Shown here piece by piece: positions 15,519-24,742 of a stretch of 64,000 nt of DNA. Source of the DNA: Halomonas salipaludis (lineage in GTDB: Bacteria > Pseudomonadota > Gammaproteobacteria > Pseudomonadales > Halomonadaceae). Under the pieces are notes generated by a model. The model saw only the letters and a list, made by a program, of their open reading frames with translations, was not told the DNA's origin and did no database searches. Each line of letters begins with the position of its first letter. Position 1 is the stretch's first letter. A program made the translations under genes and the position numbers. Location of the stretch: NCBI RefSeq assembly GCF_002286975.1, contig NZ_NSKB01000005.1:248001-312000 (forward strand), in the 5' to 3' direction.

Positions 15519-16529
15519 TCAAAACTGCCAGTTGGCCGGGACCCAGGCATAGCCAGTATCCATCTTGAGCATGCGGCCAAGGCCCGGGAAGGGGAAGTGG
15601 AAGCCAAGAACGGGGAGCCGGTCTGCCGCCGCCATATCGAAGATGCGACGGCGGGAGGCCAGTGCCGTTTCCTTGTCACGATCCGGCCCGGGCAGCCAGG
15701 CGTGGTCGATGTTGACGATGGGATGATAGGCAAGATCGGCGGTCAGCAGCAGCTGATCACTCCCGGAGTGAACAAGGAAGTTGGCCATGCCGGGGGTGTG
15801 GCCCAGTGCCGGTAGCGTGGTCAAGCCGGGAACGATCTCTGTGCCGGCTTCGTACAATTCGATCTCGTCGGTGACCGGTTCGAGGCTCTGGCGGATGGCG
15901 GCGGCGAAGTGGCGACGAAAATCCTCGGGCACCGGCATGTAGGAGAGGTCCGGCTCGTGACGGATGAAGAAGTCCCAATCGGCCCGTGGTGCGAAGACGG
16001 TTGCCCGCGGAAAGGCCTTGCCGCCATCGGCCGTTCGCAGGTTGCCGACATGATCCGGGTGGGTGTGTGAGATCACCACGATGTCGATATCATCGGGTCG
16101 CAAACCGATGGCGGCCAGGTTATCGAAGATACGACCACCTAGCGGTCCCATGGTCTGCCCGGCGCCGGCTTCGAGAAGGATTCGCCGCCCCTGCGTTTCG
16201 ATCAGCAGGGTGTTGAGGTTTAGCGTCATGTGGTCGGTCGGCAGGAAGGCTTGCCTCAGCACCTCCTCCAACTCCGCCTCTTGCGCGTCGCTGGCGTAGA
16301 TCTGCGGGGGGCCGCCGATCAGCCCGTCACTCAGCACGGTGGCGGCGATGTCGCCGACGCGAAAGCGGTAATGGCCGACATTGCCACTCGCATTTACCCC
16401 TTGGGCCGTGGACGCTGCTGCGGCAGTGTCCTGTGCAAAGGCTATGCTACCGGTCGGCAGGACCACGCCCGCCGCCACCGACGCCGCTGTCAGTATCACC
16501 TTCCTACGATTCATTGTTATTCCAGTCAT
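15519..16529 (-). CDS. MBL-fold metallo-hydrolase with Tat-type signal
   Basis: About 336 residues. The N-terminal NRRKVILTAASVAAGVVLP looks like a twin-arginine signal, so export in folded form is expected. The metal motif is VVISHTHPDHVGN, with further His/Asp in ALGHTPGMANFLV and LLTADLAYHP, the di-zinc site of the beta-lactamase fold. Substrate unknown; relatives include quinolone-signal-type and lactone hydrolases. ATG 16529 follows GGGGTGAAC. The gene is divergent from the LysR gene at 16643, a usual regulator-target layout. Confidence 0.85.
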   Translation of the reverse strand: MTGITMNRRKVILTAASVAAGVVLPTGSIAFAQDTAAAASTAQGVNASGNVGHYRFRVGDIAATVLSDGLIGGPPQIYASDAQEAELEEVLRQAFLPTDHMTLNLNTLLIETQGRRILLEAGAGQTMGPLGGRIFDNLAAIGLRPDDIDIVVISHTHPDHVGNLRTADGGKAFPRATVFAPRADWDFFIRHEPDLSYMPVPEDFRRHFAAAIRQSLEPVTDEIELYEAGTEIVPGLTTLPALGHTPGMANFLVHSGSDQLLLTADLAYHPIVNIDHAWLPGPDRDKETALASRRRIFDMAAADRLPVLGFHFPFPGLGRMLKMDTGYAWVPANWQF

Positions 16530-16598
16530 TTTGTTCACCCCGTTCGAGTCTCTGATGCTTGCGACACGTTCAAAGGATGACGCAGAACAGGTGTGCGG

Positions 16599-16626
16599 AT
16601 AAGCTAATGAAAACGGATCAGCTTAT
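16599..16626. promoter_or_regulatory. Inverted repeat upstream of the LysR start
   Basis: ATAAGCT (16599-16605) is exactly inverted as AGCTTAT (16620-16626) with a 14-base spacer. It lies in the divergent region just before the LysR start at 16643 and could be the LysR binding site for itself and the MBL hydrolase gene. It also argues that the protein does not begin at 16559. Confidence 0.45.
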
Positions 16627-16642
16627 TAAGCAGGGCTTTGCA

Positions 16643-17533
16643 ATGCGGCCGCTACGCCTGGATAGCTTGGAGATCTTCGAGGACGTCGTGCGCTGCGGTG
16701 GCTTTAGAGCCGCTGCGCTTGCCAGAGGCGTATCATCGTCAGCCATCAGTCAATCGCTCAGCGCACTCGAGGAGGCGTTGGGTATCCGGCTGTTGAACCG
16801 AACGACACGTAGCGTTGCGCCTACTGAGGCAGGCGAACAGCTTCTCGAGCAGCTTGGCCCCGCCCTCCACGCCATCAGAACGGCGATCGACGATCTCAAT
16901 CAGCTTCGCGAGCGCCCCTCCGGCAGCGTGCGGATCAATGCACCGGCGCCGGCCGCCGACCACGTGCTGTGCCCGCTGGCCTTCGAATTCATGAAGATCT
17001 ATCCCGACGTCAACGTCGAGATCGTCAGTGATGCGGCGATCATCGATATCGTGGAGCAGGGTTTCGATGCCGGCGTGCGCTTCGGGAATCAGCTCGCCCA
17101 GGACATGATCGCCATGCCCGTGGGGCCCGCCTTGCGATATGCCATCGTGGCCTCGCCCGATTATCTTCGCGAGCGCGGTCGGCCCGACTCACCGCGCGAT
17201 CTTCTGCAGCATGACTGTATTCGCCGCCGTTTCCCTGGCGGCACCATGGAGACGTGGACCTTCGAGAAGGATGGCGACGAAGTGGAAATCTCCCCGCAAG
17301 GCCGGTTGACGCTGAGCTCAGCGCACCACGAGCGCCAGGCTGCGATTGCAGGCTCGGGAATCGCGCATCTGTTCGAGGATTATGTCCGCGCCGATCTCGA
17401 ACTGGGCAGGGTGGTTGAAGTGCTCGACGACTGGAAGAAGAAGCTGCCGAGCTGGTATCTCTACTATCCGAGCCGTCGACATACCAGCGCGGCCATGCGG
17501 GCCTTCCTGGCGTTCATCCGCCAGCGCCAATAA
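16643..17533 (+). CDS. LysR-family transcriptional regulator
   Basis: From ATG 16643 the protein has 296 residues, the normal LysR length. The winged helix-turn-helix is clear: RLDSLEIFEDVVRCGGFRAA, then SSSAISQSLSALEEALGIRL with LLNRTTRSVAPTEAGE. The effector domain follows from about residue 90 (GSVRINAPAPAADHV, DAGVRFGNQLAQDM). It belongs to the CrgA/aaeR-like group that controls neighbouring oxidoreductases. Likely target: the divergent MBL hydrolase, via the repeat at 16599-16626. A longer start at 16559 would read through that repeat. Confidence 0.88.
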   Translation: MRPLRLDSLEIFEDVVRCGGFRAAALARGVSSSAISQSLSALEEALGIRLLNRTTRSVAPTEAGEQLLEQLGPALHAIRTAIDDLNQLRERPSGSVRINAPAPAADHVLCPLAFEFMKIYPDVNVEIVSDAAIIDIVEQGFDAGVRFGNQLAQDMIAMPVGPALRYAIVASPDYLRERGRPDSPRDLLQHDCIRRRFPGGTMETWTFEKDGDEVEISPQGRLTLSSAHHERQAAIAGSGIAHLFEDYVRADLELGRVVEVLDDWKKKLPSWYLYYPSRRHTSAAMRAFLAFIRQRQ

Positions 17534-17750
17534 CGCCCTATCAGCACTTGATACGCGCTATCTCGCCGTCATCCACCTAGCAGGATCAGGCCAGTTTTAC
17601 GCAGATGATGGCAAGCCTTCTCCCCGTCTTGTGATTAACACTCAATGCCAATGCAGTCGTCATCGTCACGCTATCTGCGGCGAAGGCGGCTGAACGGCGC
17701 CGGCATACCGGCCGCGTTACCCACCATGGCCAGGCCGAGGAGAAGCCTTT

Positions 17751-18200
17751 ATGACAGCCTTCACGATCAATGGGCGCACCGTAGATGTCAGCGCCGTGCC
17801 CAATACCCCCCTGCTCTGGGTGATCCGGGATGAGTTGAAACTCACCGGCACCAAGTTCGGCTGCGGCGTGGCGCAGTGCGGTGCGTGCACGGTGCATGTC
17901 GATGGCGAGCCGGTGCGCTCCTGTGTGTTCCCGCTAGCTGGCGCCGAAGGTAGATCCGTTACCACCATCGAGGGGCTGTCCGAGGATGGCTCGCATCCCG
18001 TCCAGCAGGCCTGGGTCGCGTTGGATGTGCCGCAGTGCGGCTACTGCCAAAGCGGGCAGATCATGAGCGCATCTGCGCTTCTGGCGCGTAACCCGAGTCC
18101 TTCCGATGCGGAAATCGATGAAGCGATGCGCGGCAACCTGTGCCGCTGCGGCACCTACTTGCGTATCCGGGCGGCCATTCACCGTGCCTCCGACGTTTGA
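17751..18200 (+). CDS. (2Fe-2S)-binding subunit of isoquinoline-oxidoreductase-type enzyme
   Basis: A 149-residue small subunit of a molybdenum hydroxylase (IorA/XdhA-like). The plant-type cluster is in [17 protein letters not shown]...RSC and the second, C-terminal cluster in [10 protein letters not shown] with GNLCRCGTY. It passes electrons from the molybdopterin subunit encoded 45 bases downstream. It has no signal peptide, but its partner has a Tat-type leader, so the complex may be co-exported to the periplasm. Substrates of such enzymes are N-heterocycles or aldehydes; the actual one here is not known. Confidence 0.92.
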   Translation: MTAFTINGRTVDVSAVPNTPLLWVIRDELKLTGTKFGCGVAQCGACTVHVDGEPVRSCVFPLAGAEGRSVTTIEGLSEDGSHPVQQAWVALDVPQCGYCQSGQIMSASALLARNPSPSDAEIDEAMRGNLCRCGTYLRIRAAIHRASDV

Positions 18201-18245
18201 CGAGATCCGCTCCCATCCACGTATACCCAAGGCACAGGTAGAACA

Positions 18246-20411
18246 ATGACTCCACAACGTTTCTCTATGACGCGTCGCGCCTTCCTGGCAGGAACTGTCG
18301 CCACCGGCGCTGCGCTCATCGTTCCTCTGCGGCTGTCAGCGGCACTGGCGCAGCCGCAGGAAGGGGTGGGTATCGCGCATGCCTTTATCCGCATCGATAC
18401 GCGTGGGCAGGTCACCTTCGTGTTGCCCACCAGCGAAATGGGGCAGGGGACCCACACGGGGCAGGCCCAGGTGCTTGCCGAAGAGCTGGGGGCTGACTGG
18501 TCGAGCATCGCTGTCGAGATGCCGAATCAGCCGGCGCCCGCCTATCGCATTCCGTCCGGCCAGATGCGCTCCGTGGGCTCGTTCGGCATCCGCTTATGGC
18601 ATGACCCGTTGCGCCGCGCGGCGGCCCAGGCGCGGGAGATGCTGACCCAGGCGGCAGCTACGCGGCTCGGCGTGGCACCCACGACGTTGCGGGCCGAGAA
18701 CGGCGTCATTGTCCATGCCGCAACCGGGCGTCGCCTTCCCTTCGGTGATCTGGTGGAAGATGCCATGCAACTACCTGTACCGGATGAGCCGACGCTGCGC
18801 CCCGACGGCGAACGGACGTTGACCGGACGCACGGTGGCGCGCCTCGATACGCCACAGAAGGTGACGGGCAAGGCCATGTTTGGGGTGGACGTCGAGCGTG
18901 ACGGCATGCTGTATGGCGCCGTCCGGCTTGCTCCGGTGTTTTCTGCCGATGTGGAGGCGTTCGACGAGAGCAGTGTCGCCGGGATGCCGGGCGTGGTGGC
19001 GGTGGTTCGCGTGCCGCGCGGTGCGGTGGTGGTGGCCGACTCCTGGTGGCAGGCCAAGCAGGCCGCCGATGCCCTGGATATCACCTTCACCCAGACCGCG
19101 GCGGATACGCTTTCCACCGATGAGATAAACGAGATGCTACGCGAAGGGCTGGCTCGAACCGATGTGCCGGTCACCACGCTGCGTGGCGACGCCGAGGCGA
19201 CGCTGACGACCGAGGGCCAAGTGGTCGAGGCGGAATACTCGGTGCCGCTTCTCACCCATATGTGCATGGAGCCGATCAACTGCACGGCGGAGTCCAGCGA
19301 GGAGCGCACCGAACTGTGGATCGGTACCCAGGGCCAGGACGTCATCCGCATGACGCTCGAGAGCGCTATGCAGGTGCCGGCTGAACGTCTCTTCATCAAT
19401 ACCACCTATCTGGGCGGCGGCTTCGGTCGCAAGACCCATGGCGAGATCGCCCTTCAGGCAGCGCTCGCCAGCCGTGCCGTTGGCGGTCGGCCGGTCAAGG
19501 TGTTGTGGGCCCGCGAGGACGATGTTCGGCAGGGCCAGTACCGCCAAACGATGATGTGCCGCTTCCGCGCGGCCCTGGACGATGACGGCAATATCACCGC
19601 CATGCGCATCCGGCTTTCCGGGCCACAGATGGGCCTTGAATACGGCTTTGATCCAGAGGAGCGGGCACAGGCGACGGGCAACCTCGCCAACTTCGATCCC
19701 TTCTCGCTCGGCGGGCTGTGGGACATGCGCTATGTCATTCCGAACTTCGTCGTGGAGCACGCGGTGGTCGATCTGCCGATCCCGCTCTGCCCCTGGCGGG
19801 CGATCTCCCACACCTACAATGGCTTCTTCTTCGAGAGCTTCATGGACGAATGCGCCGCGGCAGCGGGCCGTGATCCACTGGCATTTCGCCGTGGCCACTG
19901 CGAAGGGCAGACGAGAATGCTTGCGGTGCTCGACCGGGTCGGCGAGATGTCGCGATGGAGCGAGCCGGCGCCAGAGGGAATCTCGCGCGGCTTGGCGGTG
20001 GTCGAGAGCTACGGCTCCTACGTTGCCCAAGTGGTCGAGGCTCAGGCCAATGGCGAAGGTGTCCATGTGGAACGGGTTTATGTGGCTATCGACTGCGGAC
20101 GCGCGATCAATCCGGGCCAGGTAGAGGCGCAGATGCAGGGCTCTGTGGTCGATGCTCTCGGCGCCGCCCTGAACCAGAAAGTGACGATCCGTGACGGTCG
20201 CGCCGAACAGTCGAATTTCCATGACTACCCACTGCTGCGCATCGGGGAGGAGCCATCGGTGTCGGTGAGTATTGTCGAGATCGGCTCTCCGCTGGGCGGT
20301 GTCGGTGAGCCGGGCATTCCCCCTCTTGCGCCTGCACTGGCCAATGCGCTGTTCGTCGCTACGCGGCAGCGAGTTCGCCACCTGCCGTTGTCCGATCATG
20401 TCCAGGGATAG
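18246..20411 (+). CDS. Molybdopterin-binding subunit, xanthine dehydrogenase family
   Basis: A 721-residue large subunit of IorB type. The N-terminal TRRAFLAGTVATGAALIVP is a twin-arginine signal. Further landmarks are GQGTHTGQAQVLAEELGADW, TYLGGGFGRKTHGEIALQAA for molybdopterin binding, and the active-site Glu loop GGVGEPGIPPLAPALANAL near the C-terminus. It hydroxylates its substrate with water as the oxygen source. It forms an operon with the 2Fe-2S subunit upstream and the XdhC gene downstream, whose start overlaps its last 14 bases. Confidence 0.92.
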   Translation: MTPQRFSMTRRAFLAGTVATGAALIVPLRLSAALAQPQEGVGIAHAFIRIDTRGQVTFVLPTSEMGQGTHTGQAQVLAEELGADWSSIAVEMPNQPAPAYRIPSGQMRSVGSFGIRLWHDPLRRAAAQAREMLTQAAATRLGVAPTTLRAENGVIVHAATGRRLPFGDLVEDAMQLPVPDEPTLRPDGERTLTGRTVARLDTPQKVTGKAMFGVDVERDGMLYGAVRLAPVFSADVEAFDESSVAGMPGVVAVVRVPRGAVVVADSWWQAKQAADALDITFTQTAADTLSTDEINEMLREGLARTDVPVTTLRGDAEATLTTEGQVVEAEYSVPLLTHMCMEPINCTAESSEERTELWIGTQGQDVIRMTLESAMQVPAERLFINTTYLGGGFGRKTHGEIALQAALASRAVGGRPVKVLWAREDDVRQGQYRQTMMCRFRAALDDDGNITAMRIRLSGPQMGLEYGFDPEERAQATGNLANFDPFSLGGLWDMRYVIPNFVVEHAVVDLPIPLCPWRAISHTYNGFFFESFMDECAAAAGRDPLAFRRGHCEGQTRMLAVLDRVGEMSRWSEPAPEGISRGLAVVESYGSYVAQVVEAQANGEGVHVERVYVAIDCGRAINPGQVEAQMQGSVVDALGAALNQKVTIRDGRAEQSNFHDYPLLRIGEEPSVSVSIVEIGSPLGGVGEPGIPPLAPALANALFVATRQRVRHLPLSDHVQG

Positions 20412-21360
20412 CGCCGCCGCCGTCGGCTCGTTGAGCCCTCCGATGTATCTGGAACATGCACAAGACGTGCTTGGGCAGTGGCTTGCCTGGCGCCACACCA
20501 GTGAGGCGGCACTCATTGTCGTGACCTCGACGGAAGGTGGCGCCGTGCGCATGCCGGGCGCCCTGATGGCCGTATCCGCGGCTGGCGAACGTTGCGGCTA
20601 TATCTCGGGCGGCTGCATCGACGCGGATGTGGCCATGCATGCCCTGGACGCGCTTCGTTCAGGTCGTGTAGGACGCTTGCGCTACGGTAAGGGCTCGCCT
20701 TTTATCGATATGCCACTCCCCTGCGGAGGAGCGATCGAGGTGTGGGTGCTGCCCGATGCACAGGCTGGTGTCCTGCGCGCGTGCCATGATCGGCTCGCTT
20801 CCCGGCAGACAGTGACGCTCAATCTCTCGGCATCCGGGACTCTCTGGTTGGGGCACCCGGTGGAGGCAGGCGGACTGTCATTCGAGTACACGCCCAAGCT
20901 CCGCCTGCGCATCGCCGGGCGCGGAGCCGACAGCATGGCGCTGGCCAGGCTAGCGCAGGCCAGCGGTATTCACACCGAGCTACAGCTCCGCGATGACGCC
21001 GAAATCCAGGACGCGCGGCGCCTGGGCATCGAGCAGGTCACGACGTTGACGGTCCCTTCCACGCTGCCGGCGTCGAATGATGATCCATGGACGGCCTTTC
21101 TCCTGGCGTTCCATGATGTCGATTGGGAGACGGCGCTGCTTGCCCAGGCCCTCCAAGGCCCAGCCTTCTATCTCGGGGCAGTGGGCAGCAAGGCGACCCA
21201 TGCCAGGCGCTGCGAGGAGCTACGTGCGATGGGTTTCGCCGAGGGGCAGATCAGGCGAATCCACGGCCCCGTCGGCTTGCTGCCCTCCATGCGTGAAGCG
21301 TCGACGCTGGCCGTATCCGTACTCGCAGAGATCGTCGCAGCTTATCAGCGTAATGCGTGA
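20398..21360 (+). CDS. XdhC-family molybdenum-cofactor maturation protein
   Basis: About 320 residues. The N-terminal XdhC domain carries ISGGCIDADV and LPCGGAIEVWVLP; the C-terminal Rossmann-like domain carries FYLGAVGSKATHARRCEELR followed by the HGPVGL motif. XdhC proteins bind molybdopterin cofactor, help its sulfuration, and insert it into the partner hydroxylase. ATG 20398 overlaps the end of the large-subunit gene, so translation is coupled; ATG 20443 is an alternative. The protein should be cytoplasmic, acting before Tat export of the holo-enzyme. Confidence 0.88.
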   Translation: MSRDSAAAVGSLSPPMYLEHAQDVLGQWLAWRHTSEAALIVVTSTEGGAVRMPGALMAVSAAGERCGYISGGCIDADVAMHALDALRSGRVGRLRYGKGSPFIDMPLPCGGAIEVWVLPDAQAGVLRACHDRLASRQTVTLNLSASGTLWLGHPVEAGGLSFEYTPKLRLRIAGRGADSMALARLAQASGIHTELQLRDDAEIQDARRLGIEQVTTLTVPSTLPASNDDPWTAFLLAFHDVDWETALLAQALQGPAFYLGAVGSKATHARRCEELRAMGFAEGQIRRIHGPVGLLPSMREASTLAVSVLAEIVAAYQRNA

Positions 21361-21369
21361 CATAACGAC

Positions 21370-22419
21370 TTATTGCCGTATGTCGTGCAATCCCGTTGGT
21401 TCGAAGAGCTCGTTGATCTGGCTTTGATCCTGCCTGTGTTGAACGTCCTCCACAGCGGCTAGAGGCGCAGATGGCTCTGCATCGAACGAGGTGCCACGGG
21501 CATAGCGGGCAGGTGGCACACCCACATGGCGGGCGAAGGCAACACTGAACGTGCTTGCAGAGCTGTAGCCAACCCGTGCTGCGACGTCAGCGATGCTGGC
21601 TTGTTCTCTACGTAGCAAATCCTTGGCTAACGCCATGCGCCAGGCAAGCAGGTACTCCATTGGGGCCATACCGACAGCGCGACCAAAACGTTGGTAAAAC
21701 ACGGAACGGGAGAGCGTGGCCTCATTGGCTAGCTGTGTAACCGTCCATGGCCGATTGGGACTCTCATGTATCCGGCGAATCGCTATCGCAAGGCGATCAT
21801 CAGCAAGGCCGCGCAGTAATCCGGGGGAGGTGTCCGTCTTTCCGCCACAACGCAGGGCCTCGATGAGCAGGACTTCCAGAAGGCGTTCCAGCACGACATC
21901 TCGCGCCGGTCGTTGTGCACGCGATTCATCGCTTACCAGCTGCATCAGCGTGGCCAGCCGATCGACCCCTCGAACGTGGACCAGCTTCGGAAGAAGCGAT
22001 GCCAGCAACGTGGCATCCGGGGAGCGAAAAACACAGTAACCCAGCAGCAGGCGAACATCGGGAGAAGCGTCGGCGCAGCCAAGCCGGTGTTCGCCATTGG
22101 GCAGCAAGATGGGAGTAGAAACGATGTCCTTTTCTGTTGTTGGCAGAAGGCTGGACATCGTGAAGTTCTGCGCCGAGGGAATTAGCAAAAAATCTCCCTC
22201 CGTGAGAACGATCTCGTCATGCCCTTTTGCCTCGTAACGGCACCCCCCTTCAAGAATAGCGCAGTAGAAGGGCCCACCAACTTTTGAACGGTGGACGATC
22301 CAACGACCTGCGCCGCTGCCTCGTTTCGAGAACGGGGTGGCGGGTTGAAGCAGCGTAACGACTTGGGCGAACGGATCAAGCAATTCAGGACACCTGCAAA
22401 TGAAATGCGGACGTTCCAC
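21370..22419 (-). CDS. AraC-family regulator with cupin sensor
   Basis: A 349-residue regulator. The N-terminal ~190 residues form a cupin-type domain (GPFYCAILEGGCRYEAKG, TEGDFLLIPSAQNFTM). The C-terminal DNA-binding domain has WTVTQLANEATLSRSVFYQR and IADVAARVGYSSASTFSVAF. Members of this cupin-AraC group usually control an adjacent oxidoreductase. The aldo/keto reductase at 22551 is divergent from it and is the likely target. A 7-bp inverted repeat at 22476-22497 lies in the shared promoter region. It is convergent with the XdhC gene. Confidence 0.88.
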   Translation of the reverse strand: MERPHFICRCPELLDPFAQVVTLLQPATPFSKRGSGAGRWIVHRSKVGGPFYCAILEGGCRYEAKGHDEIVLTEGDFLLIPSAQNFTMSSLLPTTEKDIVSTPILLPNGEHRLGCADASPDVRLLLGYCVFRSPDATLLASLLPKLVHVRGVDRLATLMQLVSDESRAQRPARDVVLERLLEVLLIEALRCGGKTDTSPGLLRGLADDRLAIAIRRIHESPNRPWTVTQLANEATLSRSVFYQRFGRAVGMAPMEYLLAWRMALAKDLLRREQASIADVAARVGYSSASTFSVAFARHVGVPPARYARGTSFDAEPSAPLAAVEDVQHRQDQSQINELFEPTGLHDIRQ

Positions 22420-22475
22420 TGTAGATCATCCTGATCTGGCTGGCCATACTCGGTTCCAATACCTGAGAGGCCAAT

Positions 22476-22497
22476 ACCGCGGTGATCGCCCCGCGGT
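22476..22497. promoter_or_regulatory. Inverted repeat in AraC/AKR divergent promoter
   Basis: ACCGCGG (22476-22482) is exactly inverted at 22491-22497 with an 8-base spacer, between the AraC gene and the aldo/keto reductase gene. It is a possible operator; in GC-rich DNA a repeat of this size may also be chance. Confidence 0.35.
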
Positions 22498-22550
22498 CTT
22501 GGGGAGTATGACTCACTTGGCATTATTGCCACCATACGAGGGGAATCACC

Positions 22551-23585
22551 ATGCAATATCGTCATCTTGGCCGTACCGGGATTCAGGTCAGCCCCTACTG
22601 CCTGGGCACAATGATGTTCGGTGCAATTGCCAATGCCGATCACGATGAATGCGTCGGCATGATCCACAAGGCGCTGGATTTCGGTATCAACTTCATCGAT
22701 ACCGCTGACGCTTATAGTCAGGGCGAGTCCGAAGAGATCGTCGGTAAGGCGCTAAAGGGGCGACGGGACGATGTCGTGCTTGCCACCAAGGCGTCCATGC
22801 CGATGGGAGACGATCTCAACAGACGTGGTGGATCGCGGCGCTGGCTAACCCGTGCCATTGAGGACTCACTGCGTCGCCTTCAGACCGACCATATCGACCT
22901 CTATCAGATTCATCGGTTGGACCCGGAAACCGACACTGAGGAAACGCTGTCCGTTCTCACTGACTTGATGCGTGAAGGCAAGGTGCGCGCCATCGGCGCG
23001 TCAACCGTTCCCGCTTCCGACATCGTGGAAGCGCAGTGGATTGCCGAGCGGCGTGGGCTGGCACGCTTTCGTACGGAGCAGCCGCCTTATTCCATTCTCA
23101 ACCGCTCGATCGAGCGGGAAGTGCTGCCCGCTTGCCAGCGTTACGGCATGGGCGTGATGACGTGGAGCCCGCTGGCCAAAGGGATGTTGACCGGCAAGTA
23201 CCGCAAGAGGGGAGAGCTGCCGGACTCGCTGCGCGTGAAATATTTCCCCAAGGCGATGACCGACGAGGGTAGCCTCGACGCGGTCGAACAACTTATCCCT
23301 CTGGCTGAGAATGCAGGCTTGTCGCTGGTTCACATGGCATTGGCCTTTGTGATGGCGCATCCGGCAATTACCTCCGCCATTATCGGGCCCCGCACCCCCG
23401 AGCAACTCGAGCATCTGCTCGCCGGCGCTGAGGTAAAGTTGAGCGACGAGATTCTCGACCGAATCGACGAAATCGTCCCGCCGGGCGTTGATGTGGCACC
23501 GCTGGAGAGGGCGGCCTATATACCGCCGGCGATCGCGCAGTCGGCCCTGCGGCGGCGTACGCTCACGCAGCGGGTGGCCGTGTGA
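22551..23585 (+). CDS. Aldo/keto reductase
   Basis: A 344-residue NADPH-dependent reductase with a TIM-barrel fold. The N-terminal YRHLGRTGIQVSPYCLGTMM, the NFIDTADAYSQGESEEIVGKA segment with catalytic Asp and Tyr, ATKAS with the catalytic Lys, and HIDLYQIHR with the catalytic His are all intact. IIGPRTPEQLEHLL is the cofactor loop. It should reduce aldehydes or ketones. GAGGGGAATCACC precedes ATG 22551. It is divergent from the cupin-AraC regulator. Confidence 0.9.
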   Translation: MQYRHLGRTGIQVSPYCLGTMMFGAIANADHDECVGMIHKALDFGINFIDTADAYSQGESEEIVGKALKGRRDDVVLATKASMPMGDDLNRRGGSRRWLTRAIEDSLRRLQTDHIDLYQIHRLDPETDTEETLSVLTDLMREGKVRAIGASTVPASDIVEAQWIAERRGLARFRTEQPPYSILNRSIEREVLPACQRYGMGVMTWSPLAKGMLTGKYRKRGELPDSLRVKYFPKAMTDEGSLDAVEQLIPLAENAGLSLVHMALAFVMAHPAITSAIIGPRTPEQLEHLLAGAEVKLSDEILDRIDEIVPPGVDVAPLERAAYIPPAIAQSALRRRTLTQRVAV

Positions 23586-23602
23586 CTTGGCGAGCCCGCC
23601 TC

Positions 23603-24523
23603 TCAACGGATGATGGCGACTTGCCATTGGCGCTCGGCATGTTGCATCAGATCGCTGATCCAATCCACGAATGCCCTTACAGTGGGCGACAAGTGACGAT
23701 TCTGTGGATACATGATCGATATAGGCACTGATGGCGCTTGGCTGTGGTCTAGTACTCGCTGTAACTGGCCACTGCGTAGGTGCGGAAGCACCATGTAATT
23801 TGCCGCACGTATCAGGCCCAAGCCTTCCAAGCCACAAGCGATATAGGTGTCGTTGACGGTCAGGTTCTCGGTCATCCGTACGATTTGCTCTTCATCGTTG
23901 ATCACGAAGCGCCAATCCATTGAGCGGCCCTGATGCCCTGGCAGAAAGCCGACAGCATGATGGCGCTTCAAATCTTCCAATGAGTGCGGCTCGCCATATT
24001 CTCGGAGGTATTCAGGTGATGCACATATCACCCATTCGAAGCTAGCAATACGACGTGCCACCAGCGTAGGAGAATCATGAGGTACTCTGGCACGAATGAC
24101 GCAATCGACGCCCTCCGGAACCAGTTCTACGGTCTGATCGCTCAAGGTCAGGGTCAATTCCACATCGGGGTAACGGGCCTGAAATGTCTTGATGGCAGGC
24201 ACTACGAATAGCCGGGCCAGCGAGGCGGTCATGCCGACTCGTAGCTTGCCTTTGACCCGTTCAGCGTTACCCCGAAAGCCTGCCTCGACCGCTTCCAGTT
24301 CGGCCAGTAGTCGGCAGCAGTGATCGTAGTAAAGGCTGCCGTCGGAAGTCAGGTTCAAATGCCGCGTGGTGCGCTGGAGTAGTTTCACGCCAAGGTGATT
24401 TTCCAGTTCCTTGATGACGCGAGTGACCGTCGAGGGGGGGATGGCCAGGTTCTCCGCGGCTTTGCTGAAGCCGTGCATCTCAACCACTCGGGCAAATATT
24501 TGCATGGCTTGAAGTCGATCCAT
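23603..24523 (-). CDS. LysR-family transcriptional regulator
   Basis: A 306-residue LysR protein. MDRLQAMQIFARVVEMHGFS begins the winged helix; PSTVTRVIKELENHLGVKLL is the recognition region. The effector domain follows from about residue 92. Convergent with the aldo/keto reductase at 22551 (17-base gap). A small relic of another aldo/keto reductase begins just upstream on the same strand (24578-24742), which may once have been its target or operon mate. Confidence 0.9.
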   Translation of the reverse strand: MDRLQAMQIFARVVEMHGFSKAAENLAIPPSTVTRVIKELENHLGVKLLQRTTRHLNLTSDGSLYYDHCCRLLAELEAVEAGFRGNAERVKGKLRVGMTASLARLFVVPAIKTFQARYPDVELTLTLSDQTVELVPEGVDCVIRARVPHDSPTLVARRIASFEWVICASPEYLREYGEPHSLEDLKRHHAVGFLPGHQGRSMDWRFVINDEEQIVRMTENLTVNDTYIACGLEGLGLIRAANYMVLPHLRSGQLQRVLDHSQAPSVPISIMYPQNRHLSPTVRAFVDWISDLMQHAERQWQVAIIR

Positions 24524-24577
24524 GTGTCGTGCTCCCCGGCTTCCGGCTGGTCATCATAGCGCAGCTGACCCCCACGG

Positions 24578-24742
24578 TCAGAAATCGGCCGTCTCGGGAT
24601 CTGGTCCCAGACGGCCATCACGACGATCCAGCCCGGCCAGCATCTGCATCTCGCTCGGCGTTATCGGTACTTGCCACAAACCGTAGCCAAGGGTGGGGAT
24701 TCGTGTGTCATCGTGCAGTCTCAGGGAATGAGCTTTTGGCAT
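24578..24742 (-). pseudogene. Aldo/keto reductase reduced to its two ends
   Basis: A 54-codon open frame. It begins with a perfect aldo/keto reductase N-terminus (DDTRIPTLGYGLWQVP) and jumps in frame to a normal C-terminus of the same family (MLAGLDRRDGRLGPDPETAD, stop at 24578). About 200 internal residues, including the catalytic Asp, Tyr, Lys and His, are gone. It cannot be an enzyme, but its frame, start and stop are intact. It reads toward the LysR gene 55 bases downstream. Confidence 0.7.

Noticed and set aside
19137-20552. Minus-strand frame of 471 codons
   Set aside because: Antisense shadow of the molybdopterin subunit gene, caused by high GC; no recognisable motif.
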